Shown piece by piece: positions 1 to 6,316 of a DNA stretch of 9,556 bases (position 1 is its first letter; every line of letters starts with the position of its first letter). This DNA is from Pseudovibrio sp. JCM 19062 (GTDB taxonomy: Bacteria; Pseudomonadota; Alphaproteobacteria; Rhizobiales; Stappiaceae), in contig BAXV01000108.1 of the NCBI GenBank assembly GCA_001310715.1, forward strand, positions 1-9,556. Reading direction: 5' to 3'. Made by a program: the position numbers and the translations under genes. Below the pieces are notes generated by a model that saw only the letters and a program-made list of their open reading frames with translations, was not told the DNA's origin and ran no database searches.

Positions 1-1
1 G

Positions 2-1278
2 CTGTTGTGTGATCCGCAGATGCTGGAAGGTGATGCGGAGGTGGCCTACAATGAAATGGATCTTGATCTCACCTCTATGGATAGTATGCGGACCGCCCTT
101 AGTGAGTTGGGCGAGGATGATGTGATCGTGGATGCCTTGTTCGGCGCTGGTCTGTCCCGTCCGCTTGATGGTGAGGTTCTGGAGCTGGTTCAGCAAATCA
201 ATGACAGTCCGGCGCAATGTGTTGCTGTGGATCTGCCGTCGGGCGTGAGCGGGCGGAGCGGAGCAGTGCTGGGCGAGGCTGTGCATGCGGATCTGACCGT
301 CACGTTCTTTCGGGCCAAGCCGGGGCATTACCTTTATCCGGGGCGGTCTCATTGCGGAGAGGTTGTTGTTAAGCAGATTGGCCTTGATGAGGCTGTGTTG
401 AAGCAGCTCGGGCCGATGGCTTCTTATAACTGCAATGCACTTTGGGGCGAGATTCCTGATGAGCAGTGTTGCGGGGCATAAATATAACCGAGGCCATACG
501 ATTGTTGTGAGTGGGCCGAAATTTTCAACCGGAGCCAGCCGTCTTGCGGCATTGGGTGCGCAGCGGGCAGGCAGCGGGCTTGTTACTGTTGTGGCGCGGG
601 AGCAGGCGGCGCTGGTACACGCGCCCATCTGACGAGTGTTATGATCCGTCAGGCGGAGAGGATTGCGGATTTTGAGCAGATTTTGGAAGATGAGCGTTTC
701 AATTCAGTTGTGATTGGTCCTGCTGCCGGTGTTGGCCGGGAAACGCAGGAGAGGGTGGCCGAGTGCCTTTCTGGTAAGCGCGGGGTTGTTCTGGATGCTG
801 ATGCGTTGATGTCGTTTGAGGGTAAGCCAGAAGATCTTTTTGGATATATTGCTGAGGCAGGGAGCGCCGGGCATGTGGTGCTGACGCCGCACGAAGGCGA
901 GTTCCGGCGGCTGTTCCCTGATCTCTTGGGACCAGCCTCAACCGATTGCAAAGTGGAGCGAACCCGAAAAGCAGCAGAACGGGCCGGAGCGGTGGTTGTG
1001 CTGAAGGTGCAGATACCGTCATTGCGGACCCGACGGGGCGAGCGACGATCAATACGAGCGGTACGCCATGGCTTGCCACTGCCGGATCTGGTGATGTGCT
1101 TGCCGGTGTGATTGGCGGGTATCTGGCGCAGGGCTGAGTGGCTATGAGGCTGCTGCAAAAGGTGTGTGGTGCATGGACGCGCCGCCGAGATTGCCGGAGC
1201 AGGCTCATTGCAGAAGATGTGATTGCTTGCATTCCCGAGGTGGTGAGTGAACTCTCTGAGTTCGTGTGCGATTTTTAG
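2..1278 (+). pseudogene. nnr: Bifunctional NAD(P)H-hydrate epimerase/dehydratase, 5'-partial and multiply frameshifted
   Basis: The product repairs NADHX and NADPHX in the cytoplasm. The N-terminal YjeF_N domain epimerises the R form, and the C-terminal YjeF_C (ribokinase-like) domain dehydrates the S form using ADP or ATP. The window opens inside the epimerase domain, so roughly the first 80-95 residues are missing. Visible epimerase motifs are DALFGAGLSRPLDG and AVDLPSGVSG (bases 146-250). Dehydratase motifs follow in order: HKYNRGH (477-497), GPAAGVG, VLDADAL, LTPHEGEF and the catalytic loop [11 protein letters not shown]. These motifs are spread over all three frames. The frame changes near 470-476 (one extra G in a GGGG run) and loses one base near 623-626, 1006, 1134, 1170 and 1204. 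With these repaired, one product of about 425 residues runs to the TAG at 1276-1278. All key motifs are intact, so sequence error is more likely than true decay. The family assignment is secure; whether the gene is functional is not. Confidence 0.88.
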
Positions 1279-1643
1279 AGCTCCTTGGTTGGGTGTAGGT
1301 TTGATGAAAGTCCGGCTGGATGCGGCGTGTCTTCTATCCAGAGGAGGGCATGAAGAACTTTGATCGCCATAACTCTGCCCGTCTTGAGGGCGATAAAGCA
1401 GGGATGGTCGCCGGAAGTTGTCTTTGAAGGCAGCCAGACGACTTTTGCAAAGTGCGCTCTCTTGCGGCTTTGTGATAAAATAGTCTGTACACGCTGATAG
1501 ATAAGGTGGTTGCCAGACCGGATAAAAAGATGTGATGCGCTCTTTAATCTGAGAAATGAGTGCCTGAATGACGTAATGCACAGTTTCATAGGTAGAAATC
1601 GCGTGGAAAACCAAGAACTGGGCATAAACAACGCATTAGGTGG
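1279..1643. other. Intergenic region with no convincing gene
   Basis: No + strand frame stays open for more than a short distance here. A - strand frame is open from about 1631 (TTG; first ATG at 1625) down to a TAA at 1275-1277, giving 118 residues. Its stop overlaps the nnr stop tail to tail, as real convergent genes sometimes do. It has no recognisable family, no ribosome binding site, and begins inside the space needed for the tRNA-Leu promoter. A second - strand frame is also open over the same bases. The adjoining nnr sequence is riddled with frame changes, so a damaged gene here cannot be excluded, but I do not call one. Confidence 0.4.
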
Positions 1644-1672
1644 TTGACTTCTCTCGGGTTCCCATTTAGCTA
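1644..1672 (+). promoter_or_regulatory. Probable promoter of tRNA-Leu
   Basis: TTGACT at 1644-1649 is a good -35 hexamer. It is followed 16-17 bases later by the weak -10 TTAGCTA (1666-1672), ten bases upstream of the mature tRNA 5' end. A C-rich discriminator follows, as is common for stable-RNA promoters. The call rests on position and the -35 match; the -10 is poor. Confidence 0.42.
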
Positions 1673-1682
1673 CCCCTCCAAC

Positions 1683-1765
1683 GCGGCTGTGGCGAAATTG
1701 GTAGACGCACTAGATTTAGGTTCTAGCGGGAGACCGTGGGGGTTCGAGTCCCTCCAGCCGCACCA
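1683..1765 (+). tRNA. tRNA-Leu (anticodon UAG)
   Basis: The acceptor arms GCGGCTG (1683-1689) and CAGCCGC (1755-1761) pair perfectly. Discriminator A and an encoded CCA (1763-1765) follow. The anticodon stem CTAGA/TCTAG encloses the loop TTTAGGT, so the anticodon is TAG and reads CUA-type leucine codons. The D region has the GGCGAAATTGGTAGACGC pattern of class II leucine tRNAs. The T arm carries GGTTCGAGTCC. A variable arm lies between the anticodon and T arms. It sits between nnr and tig and probably forms its own transcription unit. I see no clear intrinsic terminator after it. Confidence 0.97.
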
Positions 1766-1931
1766 TATCCCCGGTGATACGGTGCATAAATAAACGACCG
1801 TAGCTTATCGGAAACGGAAAAGTTGAGGGCGTTGTCGAGGTTCGGTTTATGCTCACCCTTTCGTCAGGCGGATAAGAGCTGAGGGATTTTACCCGAAGCG
1901 TTTTTCCCTCTTCGAAATTTGGTGTTATGTT

Positions 1932-1988
1932 TACCGTGCTGGGGCAAACCATTATTGGTTTGTCGGTACACGTCCTAAATCAAGGACG
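1932..1988 (+). promoter_or_regulatory. Structured 5' leader of tig that covers the Shine-Dalgarno
   Basis: Two hairpins lie in tandem just before the tig start. In the first, CAAACCA (1945-1951) pairs with TGGTTTG (1956-1962) across a TTAT loop, and TACCG (1932-1936) pairs with CGGTA (1964-1968) outside an asymmetric internal loop. In the second, CGTCCT (1971-1976) pairs with AGGACG (1983-1988). The only Shine-Dalgarno-like sequence, AAGGA at 1982-1986, lies in the 3' arm of the second hairpin, 13 bases before the ATG at 2000. The pairing is seen directly. A role in translational or thermal control is inference. No strong promoter was identified in 1766-1931. Confidence 0.4.
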
Positions 1989-1999
1989 AAGCAAAGCAA

Positions 2000-3345
2000 A
2001 TGCAGGTATCAGAAACCCTGGCCGAGGGCCTAAAGCGCGAACTCAAAGTCGTTATCCCGGCGACGGATCTGGCGACCCGCTCGATGAGTACCTTAATGAC
2101 ATGAAGTCAAAGGTAAACATTAACGGCTTCCGTCCGGGTAAAGTTCCCCTTTCACATCTGAAGAAAGTTCATGGCCGTCAGGCAATGGGTGAGCTGATCG
2201 GTAACCTGATCAACGAAACCACTGCCAAGACCATTGAAGAGCGCAAAGAAAAGCCTGCTCTTCAGCCAGAAATCGATCTTCCTGATGATGATGCAGAAAA
2301 GGTTTTGGCTGGCGAAGCAGATCTTGCTTACACCATTTCCTACGAAGTTCTGCCTGAGTTCGAAATCGTAGATTTCTCCGCAATTGAACTTGAGCGCCCG
2401 ATCGTTGAGATTTCTGAAGAAGAAGTCGACGAGCAGGTCAAGCAGATCGCAGAAAGCAACCGTCCATTTGAAGCGCGTGAAGAAGGCGCTGCTGCAGAAG
2501 ACGGCGACCGCGTCACCATGCACTACCTGGGTAAGCTTGACGGCGAGCCATTTGAAGGTGGTGAAGACGAGAACGGTCAGTTGGTTCTGGGTTCTGGTCA
2601 GTTCATTCCTGGTTTTGAAGAGCAGATCGTTGGCATGAAAGTTGGTGACAAGAAAGTCATCGACGTGACCTTCCCTGAAGAGTATGGCGCTGCAAACCTT
2701 GCTGGCCGTTCAGTTACTTTCGACATCGACGTTAAGGGTATCGAAGCTCCGGGCGAAGTTGCTATTGATGATGAAATGGCAACCAAGCTGGGTCTTGAGT
2801 CTCTGGACAAGCTGAAAGAAATCGTTCGTGGCCAGATTGAAAGCCAGTTCGGTGCAGCGACCCGTCAGAAAGTGAAGCGCGTTCTTCTGGACAAGCTCGA
2901 CGAAGAGTACACTTTCGATCTGCCTGAAAAACTTCTGGAAGCAGAGTTTGACGGTGTTTGGAAGCAGGTTCAGGCTGACATGGAACAGTCCGGCAAGACT
3001 TTCGAAGACGAAAAGACCACCGAAGAAGAAGCTCAGGCGGAATACCGCAAGATCTCCGAGCGCCGCGTGCGTTTGGGTCTGGTTCTTTCTGAAGTTGGTG
3101 AGCGGAACAACATTCAGGTTTCTGACGAAGAAGTTCAGAAAGCTCTGTTTGACCGCGTTCGTCAGTTCCCAGGTCAAGAGCAGCAGGTGTTCGAATTCTA
3201 TAAGAACAACCAGCAGGCTCTCGCTTCCCTGCGTGCCCCAATCTACGAAGAGAAGGTTGTGGACTACATTCTGGAGCTTGCGAAAGTTTCTGACAAAGTC
3301 GTCTCCAAAGAAGAGCTTATGGCTCAGGACGAAGACGAAGCATAA
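2000..3345 (+). CDS. tig: Trigger factor, ribosome-associated chaperone and prolyl isomerase (one frameshift)
   Basis: Trigger factor binds the ribosome at the exit tunnel and protects nascent chains. The start is ATG 2000, because the protein from there (MQVSETLAEGLKREL) matches the family N-terminus; a longer open frame from 1927 does not. The frame breaks at about 2080: ACC CGC TCG AT reads correctly only as ACC CGC CTC GAT, so one C is missing. Corrected, the product is about 448 residues, normal for the family. The ribosome-docking motif GFRPGKVP is at corrected residues 43-50. The FKBP-type isomerase domain is at about 160-250, with GDRVTMHYLGKLDG, GSGQFIPGFEEQIVGMKVG and the end of the fold at VTFDIDVKG. 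The C-terminal chaperone arms follow, with an acidic tail ending EDEA. The gene is followed by its own terminator. Identity is near certain; the frameshift is probably a sequence error. Confidence 0.95.
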
Positions 3346-3371
3346 TTTTCGGGATTATCCGAGGAATTTGG

Positions 3372-3398
3372 AAAAGGGGGGCCTTGCGTCCCCTTTTT
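3372..3398 (+). terminator. Intrinsic terminator of tig
   Basis: AAAAGGGG (3372-3379) pairs with CCCCTTTT (3390-3397) around a ten-base loop, and the T run ends the stem. It lies 27 bases after the tig stop. The A/T symmetry means it could act in both directions. Confidence 0.75.
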
Positions 3399-3488
3399 CT
3401 TGTTTGGCATATTGAAATTTAAGGTGGAAAGCCGAAATATCTGAAGTGGTCTTGCGTGCATCGCGAGCCTGTGGTCTTTAAGCTTCCC

Positions 3489-3494
3489 TATAAT
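3489..3494 (+). promoter_or_regulatory. Perfect -10 hexamer ahead of the candidate small RNA
   Basis: TATAAT at 3489-3494 matches the sigma-70 -10 consensus exactly. No good -35 hexamer sits 16-18 bases upstream (the bases there read AGCCTG), so the promoter would be weak or depend on an activator. The predicted start is near 3501. Confidence 0.35.
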
Positions 3495-3500
3495 TGGGAT

Positions 3501-3608
3501 AAGGCTATGGGGGCTTATGGAAACACTCCATAAACCTTGTGGCTTTACCTTTTGGCAAGTGCCGTTAAGACAAGGGCGACATCCCATGGGTGGGCATGTC
3601 GCTTTTTT
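3501..3608 (+). ncRNA. Candidate small RNA, three consecutive hairpins with intrinsic terminator
   Basis: Downstream of the TATAAT is a compact string of inverted repeats with no open frame. Stem 1 is TTATGGA (3515-3521) with TCCATAA (3527-3533), a perfect 7 bp with a five-base loop. Stem 2 is CCTTGT (3535-3540) with ACAAGG (3570-3575), enclosing a weaker GGC/GCC hairpin. Stem 3 starts on the very next base, GCGACAT (3576-3582) with ATGTCGC (3596-3602), and is followed by six T. Stacked hairpins ending in a terminator are the usual layout of alphaproteobacterial trans-acting sRNAs. The tig transcript already ends at 3398, so this terminator needs another transcript to stop. It could instead be an attenuated leader of clpP, which begins 87 bases later. 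I do not recognise it as 6S, SRP RNA, tmRNA or a known riboswitch. Confidence 0.42.
3576..3608 (+). terminator. Intrinsic terminator upstream of clpP
   Basis: GCGACAT/ATGTCGC makes a 7 bp stem, with CCCATGGG-type inner pairing in the loop. A run of six T (3603-3608) follows. It is a strong terminator by inspection and is not attached to any protein gene. Confidence 0.75.
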
Positions 3609-3655
3609 CGACATAAGTTTCTTGCAGGCTTGCCGGAATGCCGGATAAGTTACAG

Positions 3656-3669
3656 AGCTTACTTAAGCT
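3656..3669. repeat. Dyad AGCTTA-CT-TAAGCT upstream of clpP
   Basis: Two perfect 6-base inverted arms with a 2-base spacer end 26 bases before the clpP ATG. The spacing is too short for a good RNA hairpin, so it would be a DNA operator-like site if it has any role. No regulator is recognised. Confidence 0.25.
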
Positions 3670-3695
3670 TTCTGCATATTTAAAATGGATGACGC

Positions 3696-4331
3696 ATGAC
3701 CGATCCTGTTGAGTATTTCACAAACAGCCTGGTGCCAATGGTTGTAGAGCAAACCAACCGGGGTGAGCGGGCCTATGACATCTTCTCAAGGCTGCTGAAG
3801 GAACGCATTATCTTCCTGACAGGTCCTGTGGAAGATACAATGGCGACGCTGGTCTGTTCCCAGTTGCTTTATCTGGAAGCGGAAAACCCGAATAAAGAAA
3901 TTGCGCTTTATATCAATTCTCCGGGTGGCGTTGTGACCAGTGGTCTTGCTATTTATGACACTATGCAGTTTATCCGGCCAAAGATTTCCACTCTTTGTAT
4001 CGGTCAGGCCGCAAGTATGGGGTCCTTGTTGTTGGCTGCCGGTGAGAAGGGCATGCGCTTTTCTTTGCCTAACAGCCGCGTCATGGTTCACCAGCCTTCC
4101 GGTGGTTTCCGCGGGCAGGCAGCAGACATTATGCTGCACGCGCAGGAGATCCTTAAGCTGAAGCGTCGCCTCAATGAGATCTATGTGTCTCATACAGGTC
4201 AGACACTGGAAGCTGTTGAAGAAGCGCTTGAGCGTGATAACTTTATGAGTGCAGATGCGGCGAAAGAGTTCGGTCTGGTTGATAACGTTATCGAAAATCG
4301 CGAGAGCCTAAACGTTATCGAACCTGCTTAA
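3696..4331 (+). CDS. clpP: ATP-dependent Clp protease, proteolytic subunit
   Basis: ClpP forms the two-ring, 14-subunit serine peptidase barrel that degrades substrates fed by ClpX or ClpA in the cytoplasm. The product is 211 residues, normal for the alphaproteobacterial form. It has the catalytic triad Ser107 (in GQAASMGS), His132 (in VMVHQPSGG) and Asp181 (in ERDNFMS), plus the YINSPGG oxyanion motif at 72-78. The N-terminal propeptide-like stretch before [20 protein letters not shown] is of usual length, which supports the ATG at 3696. The ribosome binding site is weak (GGA at 3687-3689). clpX lies 259 bases downstream with several inverted repeats between, so the two may not be simply co-transcribed. 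The frame is intact. Confidence 0.98.
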   Translation: MTDPVEYFTNSLVPMVVEQTNRGERAYDIFSRLLKERIIFLTGPVEDTMATLVCSQLLYLEAENPNKEIALYINSPGGVVTSGLAIYDTMQFIRPKISTLCIGQAASMGSLLLAAGEKGMRFSLPNSRVMVHQPSGGFRGQAADIMLHAQEILKLKRRLNEIYVSHTGQTLEAVEEALERDNFMSADAAKEFGLVDNVIENRESLNVIEPA

Positions 4332-4336
4332 TGCTG

Positions 4337-4395
4337 GTTAAAAAAAAGTAACGCACGTGAAAGTTTTTTTTAACAGGAAATGAACTTTACGTGCG
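4337..4395. repeat. Two overlapping, mutually exclusive inverted repeats after clpP
   Basis: Repeat A pairs GTTAAAAAAAA (4337-4347) with TTTTTTTTAAC (4364-4374), a perfect 11 bp. Repeat B pairs CGCACGT plus AAAGTT (4352-4365, G4359 bulged) with AACTTT plus ACGTGCG (4383-4395), 13 bp. The 5' arm of B runs through the loop of A and into the first bases of A's 3' arm, so both cannot fully form at once. On the - strand, B is followed by TTAC and then eight T, which resembles a leftward terminator. On the + strand neither stem is a classical terminator. It may be the end of the clpP transcript or a processing site. Confidence 0.5.
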
Positions 4396-4465
4396 GTGCT
4401 TAAAGGAATGTTGATTATTGCGGGCCAAATATCGGATAAGAGAATGGCTGTTCGTAAATTCTAAA

Positions 4466-4568
4466 GCTTCCCTCTGGAAGCGAAGCGCGAAACGCGATAA
4501 GTCAATAGAATGTCGAAGCGAACGTTTCGCTGTCGAGTTAAGAATTCTAGCAGGGGCTGCGTCCCCTG
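4466..4568 (+). promoter_or_regulatory. Hairpin-rich leader of clpX
   Basis: Four stems follow one another ahead of clpX. GCTTCC/GGAAGC lies at 4466-4481 with a CTCT loop. CGCG-AAA-CGCG lies at 4486-4496. TCGA plus AGCGAA pairs with TTCGCT plus TCGA (4513-4536, G4532 bulged). CAGGGG/CCCCTG lies at 4551-4568. None is followed by a T run, so they are not terminators. A structured 5' untranslated region for clpX is the simplest reading. No clear -35/-10 pair was found in 4396-4465. Confidence 0.35.
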
Positions 4569-4590
4569 AAACGATGCGGGGTTATATCTC

Positions 4591-5856
4591 ATGAGCAAAG
4601 CCAGCGGCAGCGACAGCAAGAATACGCTTTACTGCTCGTTTTGCGGAAAAAGCCAGCATGAGGTCCGTAAGCTGATTGCGGGTCCGACCGTATTCATCTG
4701 CGATGAGTGCGTTGAACTCTGCATGGACATTATTCGCGAAGAAAACAAATCTTCGCTGGTGAAGTCTCGTGATGGGATCCCGACACCTCAGGAAATTCGT
4801 GGTGTTCTGGATGATTATGTGATTGGTCAGGGCCGAGCCAAAAAGGTTCTGTCCGTAGCGGTGCACAACCACTACAAACGCCTCAATCACGCTTCCAAGA
4901 ACAACGATGTTGAACTTGCAAAGTCCAACATCCTGCTGGTTGGTCCTACCGGATGTGGTAAAACCCATCTGGCACAAACGCTCGCCCGAATTCTGGATGT
5001 TCCGTTTACGATGGCTGACGCAACCACGCTGACTGAAGCGGGTTATGTTGGTGAAGACGTAGAAAATATTATTTTGAAGCTGCTCCAGGCAGCTGACTAC
5101 AATGTTGAGCGTGCACAGCGCGGTATTGTCTACATCGATGAGGTGGACAAGATTACCCGTAAGGCAGAAAACCCATCCATCACCCGCGATGTTTCCGGGG
5201 AAGGTGTTCAGCAGGCACTGCTGAAGATCATGGAAGGGACTGTTGCCTCTGTTCCGCCGCAGGGTGGTCGCAAGCATCCGCAGCAGGAATTCCTGCAGGT
5301 AGATACAACAAATATTCTGTTTATCTGCGGTGGTGCTTTTGCTGGTCTGGACAAAATCATTTCTGACCGTGGTCGTTCTACCTCCATCGGCTTCAGTGCC
5401 TCTGTTCTGGCGCCTGAAGATCGTAAGACAGGTGAGCTGTTCTCGGAGCTGGAACCTGAAGATCTTCTCAAATTCGGTCTGATTCCGGAATTTGTCGGTC
5501 GCTTGCCAGTGATCGCAACTCTGGAAGATCTGGATGAAGATGCTCTGGTTTCAATCCTGAGCAAGCCTAAGAATGCTTTGGTTGCCCAATATCAGCGTCT
5601 CTTCGAGATGGAAAATGTTGAGCTGGCCTTCCATGAGGACGCCTTGAAGGCGGTTGCCCGCAGGGCGATCGACCGTAAGACCGGTGCTCGTGGTTTGAGG
5701 TCTATCCTTGAAGCAATTCTGCTGGAGACCATGTATGAGCTTCCTGGGCTGAAAGGCGTCAAGGAAGTGGTGATTTCTGCTGAAGTTGTCGATGGTGAAG
5801 CGCGTCCTTTGTACATTTACGAGGATCGTGCGGAGAATTCGGCAACCAGCGCCTGA
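4591..5856 (+). CDS. clpX: ATP-dependent Clp protease, ATP-binding subunit ClpX
   Basis: ClpX is the hexameric AAA+ unfoldase that recognises tagged substrates and threads them into ClpP. The product is 421 residues, normal for the family. The N-terminal zinc-binding domain has Cys15, Cys18, Cys37 and Cys40. Walker A is GPTGCGKT at 118-125. The pore loop is GYVG at 151-154. Walker B is IVYIDE at 179-184. The IGF loop that docks on ClpP is at 266-268. The arginine-containing box [10 protein letters not shown] is at 297-306, and the sensor-2 region GARGLR is at 365-370. The ATG at 4591 gives the usual MSKASG start; only a weak GGGG-type ribosome binding site lies ahead of it. The C-terminal tail after residue 410 is variable, as usual. 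The frame is intact and a strong terminator follows. Confidence 0.98.
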   Translation: MSKASGSDSKNTLYCSFCGKSQHEVRKLIAGPTVFICDECVELCMDIIREENKSSLVKSRDGIPTPQEIRGVLDDYVIGQGRAKKVLSVAVHNHYKRLNHASKNNDVELAKSNILLVGPTGCGKTHLAQTLARILDVPFTMADATTLTEAGYVGEDVENIILKLLQAADYNVERAQRGIVYIDEVDKITRKAENPSITRDVSGEGVQQALLKIMEGTVASVPPQGGRKHPQQEFLQVDTTNILFICGGAFAGLDKIISDRGRSTSIGFSASVLAPEDRKTGELFSELEPEDLLKFGLIPEFVGRLPVIATLEDLDEDALVSILSKPKNALVAQYQRLFEMENVELAFHEDALKAVARRAIDRKTGARGLRSILEAILLETMYELPGLKGVKEVVISAEVVDGEARPLYIYEDRAENSATSA

Positions 5857-5911
5857 GGCGTTGTATGACTGATGAGTCAATAGACGTCGCTCGCAGGTAT
5901 TGAGTTGAATT

Positions 5912-5948
5912 TGGGCGGTAACTTTTAAAAGAGTGCCGCCCATTTTTT
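5912..5948 (+). terminator. Intrinsic terminator of clpX
   Basis: TGGGCGG (5912-5918) pairs with CCGCCCA (5936-5942), and six T follow (5943-5948). It lies 55 bases after the clpX stop and separates clpX from lon. Confidence 0.8.
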
Positions 5949-6126
5949 GTCTCATGCTTCTTGCATGATGCAGCCTAAGAGAGTTCTGCGTAAACGGCGA
6001 ACCAAGACCGGAAAGGATGGTATTCCAGCTCAGGTGTGAAAACGATCAAGTGGTGCTATACGCTCTTTCCAGTAGGAAAAAAGCTTATAATATCAACAGA
6101 TCGCTGAAAGACATGGGTGAGGAGTG

Positions 6127-6155
6127 CTTGACAGGTAGGGGTGGTGTCTCCACCT
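6127..6155 (+). promoter_or_regulatory. Possible heat-shock (RpoH-type) promoter of lon
   Basis: CTTGAC (6127-6132) is followed after 17 bases by CCACCT (6150-6155), resembling alphaproteobacterial sigma-32 promoters (CTTGA with a CCAT-like -10). The same TTGACA would also serve as a sigma-70 -35, but no TATAAT-like hexamer is spaced correctly. lon is a heat-shock gene in many proteobacteria, which makes the site plausible. The -10 match is only partial. Confidence 0.35.
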
Positions 6156-6176
6156 AATAGGTCTAGTTCGCAGCTC

Positions 6177-6218
6177 GGCGAATTTGTTTGTGCCCGTATT
6201 GGGGCGAGGAAATTCGGC
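6177..6218 (+). promoter_or_regulatory. Large hairpin in the lon leader
   Basis: GGCGAATTT (6177-6185) pairs with AAATTCGGCC (6210-6218 region; one C is unpaired), and an inner GCCC/GGGC stem lies in the loop. It is downstream of the heat-shock-like promoter, so it would be in the mRNA leader. The unpaired C sits in a GGCC context like several frameshifts in this window, so the bulge itself may be an error. The function is unknown. Confidence 0.3.
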
Positions 6219-6316
6219 CTTCGAAATTATACGAATGCCCGGTGGGGTCTAGTTAATTTTTATGTTGCGCTTTTTCGTGGCTCTTGTTGGAGAGCTGCAA
6301 TTTGAAAGGAATAGAG

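Larger units (their letters stand above)
5949..6316 (+). other. Long clpX-lon intergenic region
   Basis: No gene is called here. It contains a small hairpin TCATGC/GCATGA (5952-5968), a perfect TATAAT at 6086-6091 with no good -35, the heat-shock-like promoter and the hairpin listed separately, and the lon ribosome binding site AAAGGA at 6305-6310. A 24-codon basic open frame at 5965-6039 has no ribosome binding site and is not called. The length and structure suggest that lon has its own, possibly complex, control region. Confidence 0.5.

Noticed and set aside
649..1614. Long - strand open frame (321 codons) across nnr
   Set aside because: It is antisense to recognised nnr motifs, low in complexity of fold-like pattern, and exists because the opposite codons avoid stops; no family resemblance.
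1927..1999. Extension of tig to an upstream ATG at 1927
   Set aside because: Its product before residue 50 does not resemble trigger factor, and it covers the leader hairpins; ATG 2000 in the other frame gives the true N-terminus.
4582..5277. Long - strand frame opposite clpX
   Set aside because: It is a shadow of the well-conserved clpX frame with no ribosome binding site or known domain.
5965..6039. 24-codon basic peptide frame after the clpX terminator
   Set aside because: It has no ribosome binding site, lies next to a small hairpin and is too short to support without conservation data.
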